Part shown: piece after piece, positions 1 through 8,141 of the stretch
How positions within the stretch are numbered: position 1 is the stretch's first letter
Layout: every line of letters starts with the position of its first letter
Assembly (NCBI GenBank): GCA_025964465.1
Contig: JAOPYS010000282.1
Coordinates: forward strand, 1-22,223
Direction: 5' to 3'
Source of the DNA: Thermoleophilia bacterium
GTDB taxonomy: Bacteria > Actinomycetota > Thermoleophilia > Gaiellales > SKUG01
DNA: 22,223 nt
Made by a program: the position numbers and the translations under genes
The notes under the pieces: generated by a model
The model's input: only the letters and a program-made list of their open reading frames with translations
The model's database searches: none
Told to the model about the DNA's origin: nothing

Positions 1-186
1 CCCGGCGACATCGCCAAGAACTCGCTCGACCGCACCCACATGATGGGTCGCGAGCCGCAGGCCATCGAGCGGACGTTCGAGGACGTCGCGTCGATCATCC
101 AGGGGCGAGGCCCGCTCGACCGACGCATCGCGCGCGGCGAGTTCGTGCCCGTGTGGCAACCCGGCGACCCGCCACCCGGGCTGTGA
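1..186 (+). CDS. C-terminal end of an unrecognised protein (partial)
   Basis: An open frame runs from the first base of the window to a TGA at 184-186, giving the last 61 residues of a protein whose start lies outside. The piece is hydrophilic, with a segment containing HMMGREPQ and an end rich in Pro and Gly (PGDPPPGL). It has no membrane segment and no motif I can tie to a family. GC-rich third codon positions fit a real gene. The next gene, an unrecognised protein on the opposite strand, ends eight bases further on, so the two are convergent. Function unknown. Confidence 0.6.
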   Translation, partial: PGDIAKNSLDRTHMMGREPQAIERTFEDVASIIQGRGPLDRRIARGEFVPVWQPGDPPPGL

Positions 187-193
187 CGTCGCG

Positions 194-1171
194 TCAGCCG
201 TGCGCAGCGGCCGCGGCCGCAGCGGCGTCGGCGCGATCCGTGGGACGCGCGATCTGGCGCTCGTAGAGCGGATCGACCCAGTCGATCAGCTTGGTGAACG
301 CGCGCTTGGACCAGCTCTGCTTCGTGTGGTCGATGGGGTGGTCGAAGGGCAGGATCCAGCGCTGCGCGATCTTGCTCTGGTGCCCCGTCACCGGCGGGCT
401 CAGGTGCGACCACAGCCCGATCACCGTCGCCCACGCCGAGCTGAACTCCATCTCGCGCGGCGCGCGCCGGTGCATCACGGCTGCCTGCTCCGCCGCCTGC
501 GGCCGCGCGTCCTCGAGCGTCTTGCGGTGCGCCACCCACAGCGCCTTGCGCGCGTAGGGCTTGAGCACGAGGTTCACGTAGGCACGCTTGATCGGGTTCA
601 CGGACTTCCACGCGTCCGAGAGCGCGATCGGCTCGGCACCCTCGGTCACGCCGCGCACTGCATCCGACCCGGGATCGAGCCCCATCGCGCGCGTCACGAG
701 GTCGGACCGCCGCACGTACTCGGCCCACGCCTTCTGGCCCTTCGTCTCGAGCTGGTCCACCGTGCCGCTGCGCACCGCCCGCTCGGCCGTCGTCGGGTCC
801 TGCACGAGCTGCCGGTTCATCCGCAGCCACCACGGGTTGTTCGGCTGGCGCCCCGTCTCGATCTGCCACCGCGTCTGGTCGCGGATCGCCTGGCCGTACC
901 CCACGTCCGCGGGCTCGGTGAGGTCGCGAACGGCAGAGCCGACCCCCGGCACGTGGTCGAGTGCGCCGCGCAGTGCGTCGCCGACGGGCCCGGTCTTCAT
1001 CCACCCCGGGTTGCGGTGGAAGAAGCCGACGAGCTGCGTGAAGCGCTCCTCCGGCACGTCCGAGACGTGCACGGGCTCCAGCTCGCCCAGCCCCGGGCGG
1101 ACCGGCTGGTCGTGGGGCGTCGCGGCCGCAGGGGTGCGCGGCGTGGAGGTTGCGATGGGAGCGGCGATCAT
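194..1171 (-). CDS. Hypothetical protein, about 325 aa, unrecognised
   Basis: A minus-strand frame with consistent GC-rich third positions. I chose the ATG at 1171 because the frame further upstream is Arg/Ala/Pro-rich and looks non-coding; a weak GAAG lies eight bases before this ATG. The protein starts with a Thr/Ala/Pro-rich stretch and continues as a soluble, Trp- and Arg-rich body (segments such as NNPWWLRMNRQL and WILPFDHPIDHTKQSW). It ends in a run of eight alanines followed by HG. I see no signal peptide, convincing membrane span or known catalytic motif. It stands alone, convergent with the partial gene to its left and divergent from the protease to its right. Family and function are not recognised; the start is uncertain. 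Confidence 0.6.
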   Translation of the reverse strand: MIAAPIATSTPRTPAAATPHDQPVRPGLGELEPVHVSDVPEERFTQLVGFFHRNPGWMKTGPVGDALRGALDHVPGVGSAVRDLTEPADVGYGQAIRDQTRWQIETGRQPNNPWWLRMNRQLVQDPTTAERAVRSGTVDQLETKGQKAWAEYVRRSDLVTRAMGLDPGSDAVRGVTEGAEPIALSDAWKSVNPIKRAYVNLVLKPYARKALWVAHRKTLEDARPQAAEQAAVMHRRAPREMEFSSAWATVIGLWSHLSPPVTGHQSKIAQRWILPFDHPIDHTKQSWSKRAFTKLIDWVDPLYERQIARPTDRADAAAAAAAAHG

Positions 1172-1451
1172 CGCCCGCACTTCGTCCGCCGAGCGAACGG
1201 TCCAGCGGCCCCCGGGCACCGTTGGCCGCCGGCGGCCCGCGCGACGACCTCCTGCACCCGCAGGCTCGTCCGACCGCTGGGTTGCGCGCCTCGCAGCATG
1301 CTTGGGGAGGTTCCGTGCACCTCGGCAGGTTTTGGCAGGGATCACCGCGCGGAAGGGTCTCGGGAGGTGGTACGGCGCGGCATGAAGGGTTCTGCAGATC
1401 CGGCGCGCCGTAGGGCCCGCGCCGGACACGACCACGGGCGGGGCGATTCAG

Positions 1452-2855
1452 ATGAAGTTTCACGGCAGGATCCCCCGCGTGGTCGTCGCAGGATTCGTCG
1501 TCCTCGCGAGCACGGGCGTCGCGGCCGCGGTGGCCGACGAGGAGCCCGCCTCGCCCCCCGAGATCTACCGCGAGACGACGGGCGCCGCCAGCTTCGCGTC
1601 GTCCGGGTTCGACGGCACGGGCACCACCGTCGCGGTGATCGACACGGGCGTCGCCGACGTGGCCGGGTTCGACGGCAAGGTCATCCACCAGGAGAACCTC
1701 AGCTCGGCGCCCGATGCGGGCGACCAGTTCGGGCACGGCACCTTCGTCGCAGGCCTCGTGCACCGCATCGCGCCGGGCGCCAACATCATCTCCGTCAAGC
1801 TCTCCGACGCGGACGGCTCGGTCGACGTCAGCCAGGTCATCGCGGCGCTGCAGTGGGTGACGCTGCACAAGGACGTCTACGGGATCGACGTCGTCAACCT
1901 CTCCTTCGGCAACGACTCCCGCCAGTCCGCCTACGCGAGCCCGCTCGACTACGCGGTCGAGCAGACGTGGGACGCCGGCATCGTCGTGGTCGCATCGGCC
2001 GGCAACCTCGGCGACGAGTCCGGCACCGTGACCAAGCCCGGCGACGACCCGCTCATCGTGAGCGTCGGGGCCAGCAACGAGCTGGGCACCAGCTTCCGCT
2101 CCGACGATACCATCCCGTCGTTCGTGTCACGCGGCCCGACGCAGGACGGCATCGCCAAGCCCGACCTCGTCGCCCCCGGCACGCACGTGGAGTCGCTGCG
2201 CGCGCCGGGCAGCACCATCGACGTCGCCAACCCGCTGGCCCGCGTCGGCACGGACGGGTTCCGCGGCAGCGGCACCTCGTTCGCCGCGCCGATCGTGGCC
2301 GGCGTCGCGGCGCAGGTCCTCGGCGCCGATCCGTCGCTCACGCCCAACCAGGTCAAGTACGGCCTGCTGCACGGGGCCACGGCGATCAACGGCGACCCCG
2401 CCGCCATGGGCTCGGGCACCGTCCGCGCGTCGCGGACCCTGACCTACGCGCGACTCGGCTCCGCCAACGCCGGCGTGCAGCGCAGCGCCGGCACCGGCTC
2501 CCTCGAGGGGGCGCGCGGCTCGGCCAAGGTGGAGGTCGACACGCTCGTGCGCACGCCTGCCGGGCAGCTCACCGAGGTGTCGGTTCCGCTCGAGGGTGAG
2601 CGCACCGCGGAGGCCGTGACCGAGGCGGTCGATGCGCCCGTCCTGCCGGTGTCGGCCGCCATCGGCGCGCTCGACGCCTTCGACAACCAGGACCTGCGCG
2701 ACCCCGAGGGCTGGGACGCCTCGCACTGGGGTGCCGGCAACTGGGGAGACTCCCAGTGGGCGGCCAGCCACTGGGGCGCATCGCACTGGGGCGCCAGCCA
2801 CTGGGGGGCCAGCCACTGGGGCGCCAGCCAGTGGTGGGCCAGCCACTGGGGCTGA
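1452..2855 (+). CDS. Secreted subtilisin-like serine protease (S8) with Trp-repeat tail
   Basis: A 467-residue protein with an N-terminal export signal (residues 1-28: basic start, hydrophobic core, Ala-rich end). The peptidase S8 domain covers about 55-335. The catalytic triad is visible as D64 (VIDTGVAD), H95 (GHGTFVAG) and S276 (GTSFAAP), with the oxyanion-hole Asn at N185 (ASAGN). Only about 25 residues separate the signal from the domain, so there is no full I9 propeptide. From W421 to the end the chain is a repeat of five residues of the type SHWGA, with Trp at every fifth position. The enzyme should cleave proteins outside the cell; the tail may anchor it or bind a wall polymer, which is inference. 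The histidine kinase gene starts 33 bases downstream and may be cotranscribed. Confidence 0.93.
   Translation: MKFHGRIPRVVVAGFVVLASTGVAAAVADEEPASPPEIYRETTGAASFASSGFDGTGTTVAVIDTGVADVAGFDGKVIHQENLSSAPDAGDQFGHGTFVAGLVHRIAPGANIISVKLSDADGSVDVSQVIAALQWVTLHKDVYGIDVVNLSFGNDSRQSAYASPLDYAVEQTWDAGIVVVASAGNLGDESGTVTKPGDDPLIVSVGASNELGTSFRSDDTIPSFVSRGPTQDGIAKPDLVAPGTHVESLRAPGSTIDVANPLARVGTDGFRGSGTSFAAPIVAGVAAQVLGADPSLTPNQVKYGLLHGATAINGDPAAMGSGTVRASRTLTYARLGSANAGVQRSAGTGSLEGARGSAKVEVDTLVRTPAGQLTEVSVPLEGERTAEAVTEAVDAPVLPVSAAIGALDAFDNQDLRDPEGWDASHWGAGNWGDSQWAASHWGASHWGASHWGASHWGASQWWASHWG
2712..2852 (+). repeat. 15-base tandem repeats encoding a Trp-every-five tail
   Basis: In-frame repeats close to AGCCACTGGGGCGCC encode pentads such as ASHWG at the C-terminus of the protease. 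Trp occurs at residues 421, 426, 431, 436, 441, 446, 451, 456, 461 and 466, with one extra at 462. The last five units are nearly identical in DNA, and earlier ones have diverged (GAGNW, GDSQW), which suggests growth by slippage or unequal exchange. Confidence 0.9.
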
Positions 2856-2888
2856 GCGACGCCCGATCCAGACGACCGAGGTGGAACC

Positions 2889-5084
2889 GTGACCGGCAAG
2901 GTACGCACATACGTGGGGATCGTCGTGGCACTGGCCGCGTCCCTGCTCGCCGTGGGGCTCGTGCAGCTCGGCGTGCCCACGACCCACGACGCGATCACCA
3001 TCGGCGGATTCGCCGTGGCATTCGTGCTCGTGCAGCTGCTCCCCGTCCCGTTCCCGCGCGGTGCGCAGCTCGAGCTCGTCCGGGTCGAGGAGGCGGTCGT
3101 CGTCCCGCTCGTGCTGCTGGTCGAGCCCTCCGTCGCGCTGGTCGCCGTCGCGATCGGGGTCGTCGCCGGCCAGCTCGCCGGCACACGCGCGGAGCCGATC
3201 AAGGCGGTCTTCAACGCCTCGCAGCTCGTGATCGCCGTCACCGCCGCCCTCCTCACGACGCGGCTGGTCGCCGGCGAGTTCTCCCCCGGCTACAGCACGA
3301 CCGCGCTGCTGGCGGCGGGCGTCGGGCTCGTCGCGATGTTCATCGTCAACCAGCTGCTCGTCGCCGGCGTGATGCGCGTCGCGGCGGGCACGCCGATGCC
3401 GCGCGTGCTGGTCGAGGACGCCGGTCTCAAGGTCGGCATGTGGGTGGCCAACGCCGCCCTGGGCTCGCTGCTCGTGCTGCCGGCGGCCGAGGCGCCCGAG
3501 CTGCTGTTCGTGGCGCTCGTCCCCCTCGTCATGCTCCACGCCGCATGGCGCGTGCACGCCGACCGCGCGCGTGACGAGCAGCGACTGCGCGAGCTGGGTG
3601 TCGCGGTGGGTGGCCTCGCGACCGAGCTCTCGCTCGAGCGGGTCGCACGCTCGCTGGCCGAGAGCGCGCGCGAGGTGCTCGACTCGATCGGCGCCGAGGT
3701 GCGGCTGTTCGACGCCGACCGCACGTTCTGGGCGCGCCGGGGCCCGGGCGGCGTCGAGCACGGCGAGCACCGGCTCGGCACGGGCGGCGACAGCCACGAC
3801 GCCGGCCGCATGTCCTTCAACGTCCCGCTCCAGGGCAGCCAGGGGACGTTCGGGGAGCTGAGCGTGTGGAACGAGCGCGCCGCGGATTCCAGCCCGCGCC
3901 CGTTCTCACGCCGCGACCGCACCCTGCTGGAGATGCTCGGCCACCAGGCCTCGAGCGCGCTCGACAACTCACTGCTCGCCGCACGCGCCGCCGTGCAGCA
4001 GCGCACCATCGCGCAGGTCTTCGACCACTCCAGCGAGGGCATGCTCGTCCTGGACCGCCGCGGCCGCGTGCGCGGCTGGAACCCCGCGATGCAGGCGATC
4101 AGCGGGTTCACCACGTCCACCGTCGATGCCTCCCCCATCTCGCTGCTGTCGCCGCAGCTCGCCTCGATCGTCGATGCGACCGAGGCCGGCACGCTCGACG
4201 CGGTGGTCTCCACGGCAGACGGCGAGCGCCGACACGTGCGTGCGAGCTTCGCCCCCATCGAGCGCGCCGAGGGTGACACGCCCGAGGACGAGGAGCACGC
4301 CTGGGTGGTCGTGGTGCGCGACACCACGCTCGAGCAGGAGACCGAGCGCCTGCGCGACGACTTCGTGGCCACGGTCAGCCACGAGCTGCGCACGCCGCTC
4401 ACCGCCATCAAGGGATTCCTCGAGACGATGCGGCGCGACGACATCGAGCTCGGCGCCGCGCAGGTGCGGATGTTCCTGCAGATCATGGGCGAGCAGGCCG
4501 ACCGCCTCGAGCGCCTCATCAGCGACCTGCTCGACATGAGCGCCATCGAGTCGGGCCGCCCGCTCGAGGTGGACCTCGCCCCCGTCGACCTCTCCTCCAC
4601 CGTGCAGCGTGCGATCGCCACGTTCACCGCGGCCAAGCCGCACGCGCAGGTGACGTTCGAGGAGCCGGACCTGAGCATCGTGGTGGCGGCCGACGGCCCG
4701 CGACTGGAGCAGGTCGTCACCAACCTCATGGACAACGCGCTCAAGCACGGCGGCCTCGACCAGCCGATCTCCGTGACCGTGCGCGGCGCCGGGCCCGGCC
4801 TGGGCGAGGTCTCGGTGAGCGACAACGGCCCCGGCATCTCGGCGGTCGACCAGCGGCGCATCTTCGAGCGGTTCTTCGTGGCCGCCGATTCGGTGACGCG
4901 CACGGGCGGCGGCGCGGGCCTCGGCCTCTACATCTGCCGACGGATCGTCTCTGCGATGTCCGGGCGCATCGACGTGCGCAGCCAGGTCGGTGAGGGGTCG
5001 ACCTTCACGGTCGCCATCCCGATGCTCGCCTCCACGATCGACGGCTCCTCGAAGCCCGAGGCGCAGATGCTCGAGGCGCACTGA
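2889..5084 (+). CDS. Membrane sensor histidine kinase with GAF and PAS domains
   Basis: A 731-residue kinase of a two-component system. The first 225 residues hold several hydrophobic spans and look like a membrane-embedded sensor. A GAF-like region follows (about 235-370), then a PAS domain (about 385-480, FDHSSEGMLVLD). The phosphoacceptor helix has H498 in VSHELRTPL. The ATPase domain shows the N box (N612-N616, NLMDN), G1 box (D645, DNGPGI), F box (FERFF) and G2 box (675-680, GAGLGL). All catalytic motifs are intact. The start is GTG, with GAGGTGG just upstream. No response regulator is adjacent, so the partner must lie elsewhere. The gene follows the secreted protease closely, so the kinase might sense something the protease produces, but that is a guess. 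It is convergent with the ferritin gene. Confidence 0.93.
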   Translation: MTGKVRTYVGIVVALAASLLAVGLVQLGVPTTHDAITIGGFAVAFVLVQLLPVPFPRGAQLELVRVEEAVVVPLVLLVEPSVALVAVAIGVVAGQLAGTRAEPIKAVFNASQLVIAVTAALLTTRLVAGEFSPGYSTTALLAAGVGLVAMFIVNQLLVAGVMRVAAGTPMPRVLVEDAGLKVGMWVANAALGSLLVLPAAEAPELLFVALVPLVMLHAAWRVHADRARDEQRLRELGVAVGGLATELSLERVARSLAESAREVLDSIGAEVRLFDADRTFWARRGPGGVEHGEHRLGTGGDSHDAGRMSFNVPLQGSQGTFGELSVWNERAADSSPRPFSRRDRTLLEMLGHQASSALDNSLLAARAAVQQRTIAQVFDHSSEGMLVLDRRGRVRGWNPAMQAISGFTTSTVDASPISLLSPQLASIVDATEAGTLDAVVSTADGERRHVRASFAPIERAEGDTPEDEEHAWVVVVRDTTLEQETERLRDDFVATVSHELRTPLTAIKGFLETMRRDDIELGAAQVRMFLQIMGEQADRLERLISDLLDMSAIESGRPLEVDLAPVDLSSTVQRAIATFTAAKPHAQVTFEEPDLSIVVAADGPRLEQVVTNLMDNALKHGGLDQPISVTVRGAGPGLGEVSVSDNGPGISAVDQRRIFERFFVAADSVTRTGGGAGLGLYICRRIVSAMSGRIDVRSQVGEGSTFTVAIPMLASTIDGSSKPEAQMLEAH

Positions 5085-5110
5085 CCGGAGCACGCGCGGG
5101 CGGGAGTCGT

Positions 5111-5614
5111 TCAGGCGGGGTGCTCACCGCCCTGGCGCGCGCCCAGCTCGGCGTCGAGGATCAGCAGCGCCGAGCGCGAGCCCTCGACCATCTTGAGGCG
5201 CTCGAGCAGGCCGCCCGTGAGCTTCTCCTCCTCGAGCTGCTCCGTGATGAACCACTGCAGCATCATCTGTGCCGAGTAGTCCTTGTGCTCGAGGGCGATC
5301 TCGTAGAGCGCGTGGATCTGGCGCGTGACGCCGCACTCGTGCTCGAAGGCGGCGGCGAACGCCTCGACGGGGCTGGCGAAGGTGTGCGGCGGCTTCGGGA
5401 TGGCCGGCAGCTCCGGCGCGACGCCGCGGTCGACGAGGAAGTCGAACAGCTTCATCGCGTGCTCGATCTCCTCCTCGCTCTGGGCGCGCATCCACTGCGC
5501 GAAGCCCGGGAGGTTCTGCCCGTCGAAGAAGCCCGACATCGACAGGTACACGTGGGCCGCACCGAACTCGTGCCCCACCTGTGCCTCGATCGCGGTTCGC
5601 ATGTCGTCGTGCAT
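5111..5614 (-). CDS. Ferritin (non-heme iron storage)
   Basis: A 167-residue ferritin, the normal length for the bacterial family. Ferroxidase-site residues can be placed by comparison with E. coli FtnA: E16 (VGHEFGAA), E49 and H52 (SEEEIEHAMKLFDFL), E93 (EHEC) and Q126 (ITEQLEEEKL), with E129/E130 nearby for a third metal site. It should oxidise Fe(II) and store the iron as mineral inside a 24-subunit cytoplasmic shell, protecting from Fenton chemistry. There is no heme-ligand Met in the usual bacterioferritin place, so the non-heme type is favoured. A strong GAGGAGG ribosome site lies seven bases before the ATG. The gene is 62 bases downstream of a small Ala-rich protein on the same strand; a shared transcript is possible but not shown. 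Confidence 0.95.
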   Translation of the reverse strand: MHDDMRTAIEAQVGHEFGAAHVYLSMSGFFDGQNLPGFAQWMRAQSEEEIEHAMKLFDFLVDRGVAPELPAIPKPPHTFASPVEAFAAAFEHECGVTRQIHALYEIALEHKDYSAQMMLQWFITEQLEEEKLTGGLLERLKMVEGSRSALLILDAELGARQGGEHPA

Positions 5615-5676
5615 GGCAGGGCCTCCTCGGGGCGCGCGGGATCCGGCCCGAGACTAGCAGCGCCGTGCGGCGGCGA

Positions 5677-6018
5677 TCAGGCGGGGTCGGGCGTGCCGCG
5701 CAGCATCGCCCAGACGTTGTGGCCGATCGTCGCCAGCCGTGCCCCGAGCGTCGCCGAGACGACCCCGACGAGCTGCTGGTTGGCGAGCGCCCGCTGCTGG
5801 GACGCGCCGATGCGACCGAGCAGCGCCGCCGATGCGGATGCTGAGGGCTCCGCCGCGGGCGCGGAGGTGGCGACGGTCGCCGAAGTGGCGACGGTCGCGG
5901 CGGTGGGCGTCGCTGGAGGCGCCGCGACGGTCGGGGCCGGGGTCGCAGGGGCGGCGCGGCCGACCAGCGCGGCGAGCTGTGCGCCGATCGACGGTGTGGC
6001 GAGGGTGGCGAGCTGCAT
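5677..6018 (-). CDS. Small Ala/Thr/Pro-rich protein, unrecognised
   Basis: A 113-residue frame with strongly GC-biased third positions, starting at an ATG with AGGT nine bases upstream. Residues 20-65 are a low-complexity Ala/Thr/Pro/Val linker containing two copies of ATVAT; the DNA repeats GTGGCGACGGTCGC at 5866-5899. The N-terminus (LATPSIGAQLAALVG) and the C-terminal half (LLGRIGASQQRALANQQLVG) look like short amphipathic helices. There is no signal peptide and no family I recognise. It lies upstream of ferritin on the same strand and diverges from the dehydrogenase gene. Reality as a gene is likely from codon bias; function unknown. Confidence 0.6.
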   Translation of the reverse strand: MQLATLATPSIGAQLAALVGRAAPATPAPTVAAPPATPTAATVATSATVATSAPAAEPSASASAALLGRIGASQQRALANQQLVGVVSATLGARLATIGHNVWAMLRGTPDPA

Positions 6019-6156
6019 GGGAACGACCTGTGGCTGGGGACCGCGGACGCCCGTTCGTCCCGGATCGACTGCCGCGTGCGACGCCGGTCCGGGGCGTGAT
6101 GGCAGGTGTGCGCCACGGACGTGGCCGTCCTGATCGCCGGAACACGACAAGGGGGC

Positions 6157-6984
6157 ATGGCCCTCACTCGCGATCCTGCCTCCTCCCTCGTCGTCGTCAC
6201 CGGAGCCTCGAGCGGCATCGGGCTCGAGCTCGCCCTGCTGGCGGCGCGCGACGGGCACCCCGTGCTGCTGGTCGCGCGCGGCGTCGCGGCGCTCGAGGAG
6301 GCTGCGGTCGCGGTGCGCGCAGCCGGCAGCCCGGGCGTGCACGTGCTGAGCGCGGACCTCGGCTCGGACGCGGGCATCGATGCGGTCGTCGCGCGGGTCG
6401 AGGAGCTCGACCTGCCCGTCGCGGCGCTCGTCAACAACGCCGGGTTCGGCGTGTGGGGCCCGTTCGCCGAGCAGGACCCGACGCGCATCGCGGGGATGGT
6501 CGACCTCAACGACCGGGCGGTCGTGCTGCTCTCGCGTCACCTGCTCGAGCGCGTGCGGGCGGCCGGCGGCGGCATCCTGACGGTGGCGTCGACCGCGGCG
6601 TTCCAGCCCGGACCGGGCATGGCGGTGTACCACGCCTCCAAGGCGTTCGCGCTCTTCTTCTCCGTCGCGCTGCGCGAGGAGCTGCGTGGAACGGGCGTGC
6701 GCGTCACGGCGCTGTGCCCCGGGCCGGTGCCGACGAAGTTCGCGGACACCGCCGGCGTCGAGGGCCTCGACGACGTCTTCATCGCGCGCCTCGCCTCGCA
6801 GCCGGCCGACAAGGTCGCCCGCATGGCGTGGGAGGGACTCGCGAAGAACACGTCGGTGGTCACGCCGGGCGCGCTCAACAAGGTCTCGTCGATGGGCGCC
6901 AAGGTCTTCCCCATGAAGGTCGTCACGCGCATCGCGCGCGGCGCGTTGGGCGCACTCGACGCCACGGGCGCCGCCAAGCGGTGA
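6157..6984 (+). CDS. Short-chain dehydrogenase/reductase (SDR)
   Basis: A 275-residue classical SDR. The nucleotide-binding TGASSGIG is at 15-22, NNAG at 93-96, and the catalytic tetrad is N119, S145, Y158 and K162 (YHASK). The family uses NAD(P)(H) to oxidise or reduce an alcohol, ketone or acyl-type substrate; which one cannot be told here. The end is basic and lacks a membrane span. I chose the ATG at 6157 because SDRs begin shortly before the Rossmann motif; an in-frame GTG at 6106 is possible. The purine-rich AAGGGGG sits unusually close to the ATG. The stop overlaps the start of the DUF427 gene by four bases (GTGA), so the two are translationally coupled. Confidence 0.92.
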   Translation: MALTRDPASSLVVVTGASSGIGLELALLAARDGHPVLLVARGVAALEEAAVAVRAAGSPGVHVLSADLGSDAGIDAVVARVEELDLPVAALVNNAGFGVWGPFAEQDPTRIAGMVDLNDRAVVLLSRHLLERVRAAGGGILTVASTAAFQPGPGMAVYHASKAFALFFSVALREELRGTGVRVTALCPGPVPTKFADTAGVEGLDDVFIARLASQPADKVARMAWEGLAKNTSVVTPGALNKVSSMGAKVFPMKVVTRIARGALGALDATGAAKR

Positions 6985-7472
6985 GCGGCGCCTACGTCGA
7001 CACGGTCGAGTCGGTCTGGGACTATCCGCGTCCGCCCCGGCTGGAGCGACTGCCCTTCACGGTGACGATCGAGTTCGACGGCGCCGAGGTGGCCCGCACG
7101 ACGGACGCATGGCGCGTGCTCGAGACGAGTCACCCGCCCGGCGTCTACCTGCCGCGCGACGCATTCACGAGCGGCGCGCTCGAGGCCGCGCCCGGGGGCG
7201 CCACGGTGTGTGAGTGGAAGGGCCAGGCCGCCTACCTCGACGTGGTCGGCGCGTCGGGCCGGCGCGCGGCGCGGGCCGCGTGGACGTATCCGACCCCGAC
7301 GGCCGCGTTCGAGCCGATCGCGGGGTTCGTCGCGGTCTACCCAGGTCGCGTCGACCGCTGCACGATCGACGGCGTCGAGGTACAGGCGCAGGAGGGCGAC
7401 TTCTACGGCGGGTGGATCACGCCGAACATCCGCGGGCCGATCAAGGGCGCGCCGGGGACCCGCGGCTGGTGA
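6981..7472 (+). CDS. DUF427 family protein
   Basis: A 163-residue soluble protein resembling the DUF427 family, a compact beta-barrel domain of unknown chemistry common in Actinobacteria. Seen here are the family-like segments VLETSHPPGVYLPRDA and CEWKGQAAYLDV, followed by FVAVYPGRVD and an aromatic-rich end (FYGGWITPNIRGP). The start is a GTG that overlaps the stop of the preceding SDR, so the proteins are probably made together. The pair may act on the same metabolite, but nothing in the sequence names it. The gene is convergent with the TetR gene, only 15 bases away. Confidence 0.85.
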   Translation: MSGAYVDTVESVWDYPRPPRLERLPFTVTIEFDGAEVARTTDAWRVLETSHPPGVYLPRDAFTSGALEAAPGGATVCEWKGQAAYLDVVGASGRRAARAAWTYPTPTAAFEPIAGFVAVYPGRVDRCTIDGVEVQAQEGDFYGGWITPNIRGPIKGAPGTRGW

Positions 7473-7487
7473 CAGCGCTGACGGGTG

Positions 7488-8141
7488 TCAGTCGCAGGTG
7501 GTGTGCAGCTGCGCGAGCGTCGGCATCTGCGGTTCGAGCGTCGACATCGCAGCCTCGGCACGCAGGCCGTCGAGGGCGATCGCACACGGGCGTCGCCACA
7601 CCTCGGGCTCGACCGCGCTGAACGCGTGGCAGGCCGCACGGCTGATGGCGCACTGCAGCAGCGGGACGTCCTCCGGCGCGAGGTCCGCGCGAACGGCCCC
7701 GGCGCGCTGCGCCGTCTCCACCAGCTCGGTGATCGTGGCGGCGAGCGGCCCCATCGCGGTGCGCATGTGCGCGCAGGCACCGAGCCCAGCGGCAGATTCC
7801 ATGAAGGCGCGGTTGCGAACCTGCACCTCCACTCCGGCCACGAAGTACTCCGCGAACGCCGCCCACGGCTCCTCGTCCGCTCGACGGAGCGCGACCTTGG
7901 CCAACGAGTGCAGCTCGTCGACGCGCTCGCGCACGATCGTCTCGACGAGCGCCTCCTTGGACTCGAAGCGCCGGAAGACCGTGCCGACCCCCACCCCGGC
8001 CGCCTCGGCGATCTCCGCCATGCCGACGTCGAGGCCGCGCTCCGCGAACAGCGCCTGCGCCGCGTCGAGCACGCGCGCACGGTTGCGCGCCGCGTCGACC
8101 CGCAGCGATGCAGCAGCGCCGGGAGCGGCTGTCGTCGTCAT
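7488..8141 (-). CDS. TetR family transcriptional regulator
   Basis: A 217-residue repressor. The N-terminal domain has the TetR helix-turn-helix at about 38-60 (DVGMAEIAEAAGVGVGTVFRRF) preceded by ARVLDAAQALFAERG; the rest is a helical ligand-binding domain. Its ATG overlaps the stop of the upstream efflux-pump gene (ATGA), so both come from one minus-strand transcript. A near-perfect 26-base palindrome in front of the pump gene (9798-9823) is the expected operator. The likely role is repression of the pump, relieved by a pump substrate, perhaps with control of the divergent NADH dehydrogenase as well. The ligand is unknown. Confidence 0.93.
   Translation of the reverse strand: MTTTAAPGAAASLRVDAARNRARVLDAAQALFAERGLDVGMAEIAEAAGVGVGTVFRRFESKEALVETIVRERVDELHSLAKVALRRADEEPWAAFAEYFVAGVEVQVRNRAFMESAAGLGACAHMRTAMGPLAATITELVETAQRAGAVRADLAPEDVPLLQCAISRAACHAFSAVEPEVWRRPCAIALDGLRAEAAMSTLEPQMPTLAQLHTTCD

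Noticed and set aside
200..2599. Long plus-strand frame covering the unrecognised minus-strand gene and part of the protease
   Set aside because: Arg/His-rich shadow product that overlaps the well-supported protease in another frame.
2712..2852. Protease tail repeats as a CRISPR-like or non-coding repeat array
   Set aside because: Units are contiguous, in frame and encode a regular peptide pattern ending at the stop codon; no spacers.
2127..4903. Two long minus-strand frames opposite the protease and kinase
   Set aside because: Both are antisense shadows with biased composition; the plus strand shows intact catalytic motifs of both families.
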